From positions 483,569 through 547,568 of the forward strand of contig NZ_FNOH01000005.1 of assembly GCF_900106535.1 (NCBI RefSeq): 64,000 bases of DNA, written 5' to 3'. A program made the position numbers and the translations under genes. The notes below the pieces were generated by a model that was not told the DNA's origin, did not search any database, and was given only the letters and a program-made list of their open reading frames with translations. Shown one piece after another: positions 58,649-64,000 of this stretch; position 1 is the first letter of the stretch, and the number at the start of each line of letters is the position of its first letter. This DNA comes from Myxococcus xanthus. GTDB taxonomy: Bacteria > Myxococcota > Myxococcia > Myxococcales > Myxococcaceae.

Positions 58649-60349
58649 CTAGAAGATCCAGTGTTGAGGGGGGGCTTCAAGGGGAGACAGGCTGGCATTG
58701 GCGTTCCAGCTCACGACCCGGTTCTCAGGGTCGACGCCAATCGATTTGACGTCTTCCTCGAACGGCACGGACACGGTGATGGTGCCCGTCGTGGGGTGCA
58801 GACCAAAGTCGATGGGCACGTCCAGCTCCTGGGTGTCGCCCTTCAGCCGGATCACCACCTTCGCCGGGTAGAGCTTCCCAGGTTGCAGGGCGGACTGCGT
58901 CACGGTCAGGCTCAGCTCTCCGTTGGCTCGAACTGCATCCGTCTGGAAGGTGGGCCAATCGGCGTCTCCCGTTCCGTAGACCCAGGCCTGGAAGTAGTCG
59001 CCCAGGTCTTCTCCGGAGGCCTGCTCCAGCGCGCCTTGCAGCTCTGCCACGCTGCGTGCACGGGGGGGCCCGGACAAGAAGTCCGTGATGGCGCGGACGA
59101 TGGTCTCCTGACCGCCTGGCAGCAGGTCCTCGAGCTGAACGAAGAAGATCATGGAGCCGGTGCCATACGTCTCTCCCGCGAACGTCAGGAACGGCACCGG
59201 ATTGTCAGACGTCCCCGGGTAGTACATCGCGGTGCGCGCCAGGCGATCCCAGTGCGCGCGTGTCTTGGCGGCATCCGCAGGCCACTTCGACAGCTCGTAG
59301 ACGTAGGTGAGGTACTCGGCGATGCCTTCCTTCCAGGAGAAGTCCGTGGCATGCGCCATGGTGATGCGGTTGCCCGCCCACTGATGGATGATCTCATGCA
59401 TGAGGACGTGACGCGTCATGTTTGCGTACTCCCTGTTGGGGAGGTCGGGCAGGGTGTCACGCAGAATGATGTTGGCGGGGTGTTCCATTCCCAGCCAATG
59501 CGTCGGCGCGCCTGCGATGCGCAGCTCCTGGCCATACGGAAGCGGTCCCAGGAGATTCTTGGCCCACCTCAGAAAGTCGGTCATTTCCGGCTTGGAGAGT
59601 GACCGGGCGAGCCGCCCACTCTGGGTTTCGAAGAAGATGAGCTTCGTTCCATCGACATTGAGCCACTCGGTGCGGTTCCAACCAGGGTTCGAGGCGATGG
59701 CGAAGGCCGAGTAGGTGGGCGCCGGCGTCTGTAAGAGCTCACACCGCGTATGGGTTTGGCTCACCTGCGTCCGTTGTCCCGGGCACAGCGTGAGCTCGCC
59801 GCGGGCGTGGGTCACGTCGAGCACGAATCTCGCCTGGCTCGCGGGGGAGTCGTCGCACAACCCGAAACGATCACACTGCTCGACCCAGCCCAGCAGGTAC
59901 GAGAACACCGTGTTGTCGCGAGCTTGCGTCCGGGTGAAGCCTACCGGTGTGAAGTCGTAGGTTTGCTCCGGGACGAGGAATCGGCCTTCGAGAATGATTT
60001 GTCCCGCATAAAGCGAGGGGCCACAGATGCGGAGCGAGCCGCCATCCTGCTCGGCATCGACGGGCGCTGCCCCGTTCCAGCGGAGGTCGCTGATTCCCGT
60101 GGGGGCATGCAGGGTGACGCAATCCCCGCCCGGGGGCGCGACGTTGAGATTGAGCTTGGAGTGCGCCTCGCGCGTGCCGAGGTTGAAGGCGTAGTGGTAC
60201 TCCTGAACGTCCGTTGGAATGTCGCCAGGCAGGACGATGCTGCCCCCTGAATCCTGGATCGGGACGAGGGCGTTCCTATCGCTATCGCAGCCCACCACAT
60301 TCATGAAGAGCGGGGCTACCACCAGGGTGACACGCAATCCGCGAGTCAT
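58649..60349 (-). CDS. M1-family (aminopeptidase N-type) metallopeptidase, lipoprotein
   Basis: A 566-residue protein with a lipoprotein-type signal (LVVAPLFMNVVGCDS). The N-terminal beta-domain (40-230) is followed by the catalytic domain with zinc site HEIIHQWAGN (about 317) and distal Glu in WKEGIAEYL (about 336). The exopeptidase motif reads LGMEHP instead of the usual GAMEN, a variant known from bacterial M1 relatives. The C-terminal part has the beta-sandwich typical after the catalytic domain (WVYGTGDADWP onward), then a beta tail. Start position is uncertain (60,349 or further up); no good ribosome binding site is seen. Confidence 0.85.
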   Translation of the reverse strand: MTRGLRVTLVVAPLFMNVVGCDSDRNALVPIQDSGGSIVLPGDIPTDVQEYHYAFNLGTREAHSKLNLNVAPPGGDCVTLHAPTGISDLRWNGAAPVDAEQDGGSLRICGPSLYAGQIILEGRFLVPEQTYDFTPVGFTRTQARDNTVFSYLLGWVEQCDRFGLCDDSPASQARFVLDVTHARGELTLCPGQRTQVSQTHTRCELLQTPAPTYSAFAIASNPGWNRTEWLNVDGTKLIFFETQSGRLARSLSKPEMTDFLRWAKNLLGPLPYGQELRIAGAPTHWLGMEHPANIILRDTLPDLPNREYANMTRHVLMHEIIHQWAGNRITMAHATDFSWKEGIAEYLTYVYELSKWPADAAKTRAHWDRLARTAMYYPGTSDNPVPFLTFAGETYGTGSMIFFVQLEDLLPGGQETIVRAITDFLSGPPRARSVAELQGALEQASGEDLGDYFQAWVYGTGDADWPTFQTDAVRANGELSLTVTQSALQPGKLYPAKVVIRLKGDTQELDVPIDFGLHPTTGTITVSVPFEEDVKSIGVDPENRVVSWNANASLSPLEAPPQHWIF

Positions 60350-60497
60350 GCAGGAAGGGAAGAGCGTCTGAGGCACAGGTGTACTCCAGGAAATGCGCCG
60401 GGTGGCGTGCGCCACGCCGGCGCGGAACGCATGCATGCAACCGTCTCGCCGTCAGGCGGCGCTGACGGCGGACAGCATGCGATGAGAAGGGAATGGG

Positions 60498-61340
60498 TCA
60501 GAGTCCGTCGACGTCGAGCGCTTCGCGAACCGTCAACCGGAAGTAGTCATTGGCCCACTCATTCTGGAAACGGACGGAGCCGGTCATCAGCCCCTCCACG
60601 TCCAGAACGTTCTCCATCTTGACCTTGCTCTGGGGCTTGACGTTCCAGACCTTGCCCGTGTAGCGGAAGACAGACACCTGGGTCAGATCGACCTTGCGGC
60701 CGTCGACCCGGAGCAGGGTGTCGCCCACCTTGAGCGTGTTGGCGCGGACCATGACGCCATCGCCGTTCACCATGGGGTGTTCGGACGTTACCTCCACCTT
60801 GTGGCCATCCGCCGTCTGGAGGACGAAGATGTCTTCCACGGTGTCGCCCGCCACATAGGATTGGATGGGCTGCTCGGCGAACTCCGGCCGCAATAGGGTT
60901 GCATTCTGGGTGAGGGCCGTAACGGACGTGACGCCCCCTTGGGGTGCATCCTCAATGGGCCAATACCTATCGTCGAACCGAAGCTCTTCGCGGGCGGTAT
61001 AGCATCCCACCACGCAGGTTCCGAGGAGCGCTGGCGTGAAGGTGAGGCAAGGCGCCGACTCGGTGAGAGGGACGCGGAAGGTACATGCAGTCCCGGTCGG
61101 GTGATTGGGGTACATGTGGCAACCATTGGCAAAGATGACGTAGTCGCCAAATGAGTTGTAGCCCGCTTCACGCCGGGTATCGATATAGCCGCACTTTCGC
61201 GCCCAGGCGTTGCGGCCCTGGGCGTCGACTGGATTGATGATCTGGTCGTCGTTGAAGCATCGGGTCTCGACTTGCGCGAGAGCGGACGAAGACGCTGATA
61301 GGAGAGCGACGAACACCAGATGCGCGAATTTGATTCTCAC
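60498..61340 (-). CDS. second secreted Hint-domain protein, paralogue of 55,184-56,023
   Basis: A 280-residue protein starting at GTG 61,340 (AAGGGGTG ribosome binding site), with signal peptide (VFVALLSASSSALAQ). The N-terminal domain has cysteines at 28, 50, 74, 86, 98 and 109 in the same places as its paralogue and the block GRNAWARKCGYI. The Hint domain starts at Cys113 (C-YTAREEL), with Thr185-x-x-His188 (VTSEHPM), RANTLKVGDTLL, GKVWNVKP and LMTGSVRFQN ending at Asn260, then 20 residues ending LDVDGL. Sequence after the first cysteine diverges more than the N-terminal domain, while the last 30 residues are nearly identical. Confidence 0.8.
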   Translation of the reverse strand: MRIKFAHLVFVALLSASSSALAQVETRCFNDDQIINPVDAQGRNAWARKCGYIDTRREAGYNSFGDYVIFANGCHMYPNHPTGTACTFRVPLTESAPCLTFTPALLGTCVVGCYTAREELRFDDRYWPIEDAPQGGVTSVTALTQNATLLRPEFAEQPIQSYVAGDTVEDIFVLQTADGHKVEVTSEHPMVNGDGVMVRANTLKVGDTLLRVDGRKVDLTQVSVFRYTGKVWNVKPQSKVKMENVLDVEGLMTGSVRFQNEWANDYFRLTVREALDVDGL

Positions 61341-61650
61341 GTGAGCATCACCCCTTTGTTTAGGTGCCGAAGCACCGGCACATCCTATAATCCCGAACTT
61401 CACTGGGAGTAAATAGGAATTGTGCCTGGGAGTGTCCGCTCATGCGCTGGTGTTGTTGTATGTTGTTTGTTTGGAAATTTTCAGAAAAGCCCATCAGGGA
61501 TGGTACTTAGATCGGCTGTCTTTGTTTGGATGGCCTGGTCCAATGGCTGGCTGGCCGTCGTGCCGCGGGCGGCAACGCTGTGGTGCCTTCTCAGCCCCTC
61601 GTCGAGGCGTTGCGCGCGAAGCGAGGTGAGGCGGGGCGCTCACACCCGCC
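61341..61650. other. AT-richer intergenic region upstream of the second Hint gene
   Basis: About 310 bp without a supportable gene. The part from 61,385 to 61,520 is much richer in A and T than its surroundings. It contains GATTATAGG on the minus strand near 61,390, a possible -10 region for the Hint gene. Confidence 0.45.
61364..61381. promoter_or_regulatory. hairpin in the leader of the second Hint gene
   Basis: GTGCCG-aagcac-CGGCAC lies 24 bp upstream of the GTG start and directly ahead of the ribosome binding site. It may fold in the mRNA leader or bind a regulator. Confidence 0.35.
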
Positions 61651-61791
61651 TCACCTGCGCGGGAAGTGCGGGTACACGTCCTCTTCGAGCACCTTGCGCA
61701 GCTTGGGGAAGTTCAGGGCCCACTTCACGCCCAGCCGCCACGGGGCGAACAGAATGGGCGGGACACGGGGGCGCAGGGTCTTGGGCCACTC
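61651..61791 (-). pseudogene. C-terminal fragment of an unidentified protein fused to an IS3 remnant
   Basis: The frame that leaves the IS3 remnant reads EWPKTLRPRVPPILFAPWRLG, then VKWALNFPKLRKVLEEDVYPHFPRR and a stop at 61,651. It does not match the normal IS3 transposase continuation (GNCWDNA), so the IS3 copy ends here and an old chromosomal gene end begins. Family unknown. Confidence 0.4.
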
Positions 61792-61860
61792 CTTCCTTGA
61801 CATGCTGCACGTAATGCCCTGCTGCTTCAGCAGCTCGCGGTAGTCATCGCTCGCGTACTG

Positions 61861-63022
61861 CTCGGATTCAAGCGGTCGTCGCAACGCCGTTTGGTTGAAG
61901 TAAGTATAGATAAGAACTGAGAGCCTCGGCAGGTGTTTTCCAGCCAAGCGTCTTGCGTGGCCGGCTGTTGAGGGCAAGGGCGACAGTGGCCAACTCCGCA
62001 CGAGAGTAGCGGGACAGGTCCGTCCCTTTCGGGAAGTACTGACGGAGCAGTCCGTTGGTGTTCTCGTTCGTGCCTCGCTGCCATGGACTGTGCGGGTCAC
62101 AGAAGTAGATGGCCAAGCCCGTGTCGGCGCGCAGGAGGGCATGCTGAGCCATCTCGGCCCCTTGGTCCCACGTGAGTGTCCGGCGCATCCGCTCCGGCAA
62201 CGTTGTGAGCGAGGAGGTGATGGCACCTCGGACCGCTTCGGAACCATGTCCTGCCGTCGCAGTGCGCCGCGGTTTTGTACGTAGAGAGCCTGGTAGATGG
62301 CCTCGTGGGAGACCCTCATCGACGCATCCACGGGGAAGTCCACTCGAAGCCTGTTGGCAATCTGCTCTGGACTCCAGGCGGTCGCCCAACGTCGGTCTTT
62401 TCGTGGCCCGTGGCGCCGCCCCTTCCATCGCACTTCTGGGCCGGGCACTGCCGTCCCGTCAGTAGCGGTAAGTACTCCGGCCAGTCGCTCCTGCACGTAC
62501 CTTCGCAGCGCGCCGTTCGCGGCCAGCTTCGCGACCTTTGGGCGTTGTGCACGTCGGTCCGCGTGCCACTGGGCGGTCGTAGCGCGATACTCCAGGGCAC
62601 CGCCACGAGTTGCCGCATTACGACGCAACTCCCTCGAGATGGTCGAGGGTGAACGACGGAGCCGGCGAGCTATCGCGCGAATCCCAACGTGCTGGGCGTG
62701 CAAAATCGCGACTTCTTCTCGCTCGGCAAACGACAGGTACCGCCCCGACAACGGGGCCAGACTTCGTGACGGCATGCCTCCACTCTCTCGGAACCACCTG
62801 CATCCCACCACTGGAGATACGCCGGCCACCCTTCCAGCATCTTCGCTCGAAAGTCCGCGGGCGATTGCTTCCCAGAATCATTGTCGGTGCTCACGCCGTC
62901 CCACCGGCGGACGCCCAGGCGACGACATAGGCGGGCGTCCAGCACGGTCAGCCCGTCGACTCTTGTTGTTCCCCATCGCAACTCCTCAACGTCGAGTGTT
63001 GCGACGACCCGTTGAATCCACC
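61861..63022 (-). mobile_element. IS30-family insertion sequence with intact ends and internal deletion
   Basis: A 1,162-bp element. Its imperfect terminal inverted repeats share GGATTCAA, two variable bases, then GGTCGTCGCAAC (61,861-61,885 and, inverted, 62,998-63,022). It is flanked by a 3-bp direct repeat CTG (61,858-61,860 and 63,023-63,025). The ends and target duplication show that it transposed into the IS3 gene as a unit. Confidence 0.85.
61868..62775 (-). pseudogene. IS30-family transposase, internally deleted
   Basis: The N-terminal half is typical IS30: LSFAEREEVAIL, IRAIARRLRRSPSTISRELRRN, WSPEQIANRLRVDFP, SHEAIYQALYVQNRGALRR. The C-terminal half reads GHGSEAVRGAI, LTWDQGAEMAQHALLRADTGLAIYFCDPHSPW, NENTNGLLRQYFPKGTDLS and KTLGWKTPAEAL in another frame. 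The junction near 62,250 lacks about 90-110 codons that in full-length relatives hold the first catalytic Asp (GHWEGDLI region). The gene cannot make an active transposase. Confidence 0.85.
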
Positions 63023-63797
63023 CTGGCTGCCTCGGTCCGAGTGGTGGAGGTCCTGCGCGGGGCGGTTGAGCAGTGCCATGCTCAGTGCGGCCAGCACGAG
63101 CTGACGGTCGATGGGGTCGCTCATCGCCCAGCCCACCACCTTGCGGCTGAAGAGGTCCAGCACGACGGCCAGGTACAGCCATCCCTCTGCCGTCCAGACA
63201 TAGGTGATATCGCCCACCCATTTGCTGTTGGGCTTGTCGGCGAAGAAGTCGCGCGCAAGCACGTTGGGGGCGATGGGGTGCGGATGAGCCGAGTCCGTCG
63301 TTTTCACGAAGCGGCGTCGAGGCCGGGCGCGCAGCCGCTTCTGCCGCATCAGACGGGCCACCCGCTTCCTGCTGAGGCGGGAGCCTCGGGCCTTCAACTC
63401 CTGGAACACGCGCGGGCTGCCGTAGCGGCGTCGACTCGCCTCGTGGACGGTGGCGACGACCTTCGTCAACGAATCGTCTTTCGCCTCGCGCGCGGACTCC
63501 GGCCGGCTGGCCCACGCGTAGTAGCTCGCGTCACTTGCCGACATCGGACACCCTTTCCACCACATCTCGGGTGTCCACGGAGCCGGGGCAGGCTCATCGT
63601 TCCTGCCTGGGTCGCCCTGCGCACTAAACTGCTGGGTACGAACTGTCTCACTCACGTTGGCAGAGAGGGGGACGGCTGACGCGTCATCCCATCTCTGCGA
63701 GAGCTCGCTGACGTGTCAACGGCGCGCCGTGAGTCGAATGCGCTAGGGATTCCTTTGGTTGAGGCATGGCATGTGGCTTGCTGTTGGCATGTGTCTC

Positions 63798-64000
63798 ATG
63801 AGCAAGGAGGGCGCATTGCGCTTCGTGAGTGGAGTGATTGTCGCGGTCAGTCTGTTGGGATGTGGTGGTCCGGAGCTGGAGAGGCAGGACGTCGAAGCGA
63901 CGGGTCGCATGGACCAGGCGATTGTGGGAGGGGTCGAGGCACGTCCTGGGAGTCATCCGTGGATTGTCAGCCTGCAGCAATACAACGATCACTTCTGCGG
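63798..64000 (+). CDS. trypsin-like (S1) serine protease, lipoprotein, partial
   Basis: The frame runs off the window. It has a lipoprotein signal (VSGVIVAVSLLGCGG), a short propeptide, and the activation motif QAIVGGVEARPGSHPWIVSLQ, the N-terminus of chymotrypsin-fold proteases, followed by HFCG of the first disulfide loop. The start may be ATG 63,798, or TTG 63,816, which follows a better ribosome binding site (AAGGAGG). The catalytic triad lies beyond the window. Confidence 0.85.
   Translation, partial: MSKEGALRFVSGVIVAVSLLGCGGPELERQDVEATGRMDQAIVGGVEARPGSHPWIVSLQQYNDHFC

Larger units (their letters stand above)
61792..63544 (-). mobile_element. IS3-family element remnant interrupted by an IS30-family element
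   Basis: The part from 63,544 to 63,023 encodes an IS3-type OrfB: SYYAWASRPESAREAKDD, YGSPRVFQELKARG, NSKWVGDITYV (first catalytic Asp) and HHSDRGSQ (second Asp). It stops abruptly after Gln. The continuation YASDDYRELLKQQGITCSMSRK is found 1.16 kb further along at 61,860-61,792. Removing the intervening element and one CAG copy rejoins the frame exactly. The copy lacks OrfA, the OrfB start and everything after SMSRK, including the catalytic Glu, so it was dead before or after the insertion. Confidence 0.85.

Noticed and set aside
61651..62829. A 392-codon open frame as an intact transposase
   Set aside because: The first part is IS30 N-terminus, the middle is out of frame for IS30, and the last part belongs to IS3 and a foreign C-terminus.

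Overview
The window reads as chromosomal DNA of a myxobacterium, most likely Myxococcaceae (Myxococcus, Pyxidicoccus or Corallococcus type). The reasons are very high GC with GC-rich wobble positions, a dense set of secreted proteases and cysteine-rich lipoproteins, two proteins ending in MYXO-CTERM-like sorting tails, Pro-Asp-Ala-Gly linker repeats, and transposase remnants of the kinds I associate with this group. All assignments rest on reading the sequence and on remembered family motifs; no database search was run.

Layout. 1-10.7 kb: housekeeping and regulatory genes (YdjM-type membrane protein, pectinacetylesterase-like enzyme, PAS-GAF histidine kinase, HelD-type helicase, spermidine-synthase-like protein, divergent LysR/acetyltransferase pair, LysM/BON protein). 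10.9-24.2 kb: lipoproteins, an M16 peptidase, a cation-efflux gene broken by three frameshifts, a glutathione S-transferase, a long multi-repeat surface protein, an epimerase, a phosphoesterase and an S1 protease with a ricin-type lectin domain. 24.4-30.7 kb: a decayed secreted gene, a GNAT enzyme, a four-gene minus-strand lipid operon (desaturase, His-rich hydroxylase, alpha/beta hydrolase, thioesterase) behind a palindromic operator, and a prolyl oligopeptidase. 30.9-37.4 kb: a three-gene plus-strand cassette (small helical protein, LysM-like/peptidoglycan-binding carrier, 1,670-residue protein) that looks like an effector module. The giant protein joins a zinc ribbon, a split DNase I-like nuclease fold, an OTU-type cysteine protease, two phage-like repeats and a basic tail. 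37.7-52.2 kb: cysteine-rich lipoproteins, an M36 metalloprotease, a MYXO-CTERM beta-propeller-like protein, ferredoxin-NADP reductase and an RCC1-repeat lipoprotein.

52.2-54.2 kb is a graveyard: IS256-like and IS91-like transposase remnants, a small lipoprotein between two IS91 fragments, and the C-terminal end of a carotenoid desaturase. 54.2-61.3 kb holds three paralogous secreted proteins sharing an N-terminal six-cysteine domain. Two of them carry a C-terminal Hint (hedgehog/intein) domain, and the third has six cysteine-rich repeats instead. The Hint genes bracket M1- and M4-type metalloproteases on one strand. 61.6-63.6 kb is an IS3-family remnant interrupted by a complete-ended but internally deleted IS30-family element with 3-bp target duplication. 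The window ends inside a trypsin-like protease gene.

The two most interesting systems are the OTU/nuclease effector cassette (30,989-37,408) and the Hint-domain secreted protein family (54,229-61,340).
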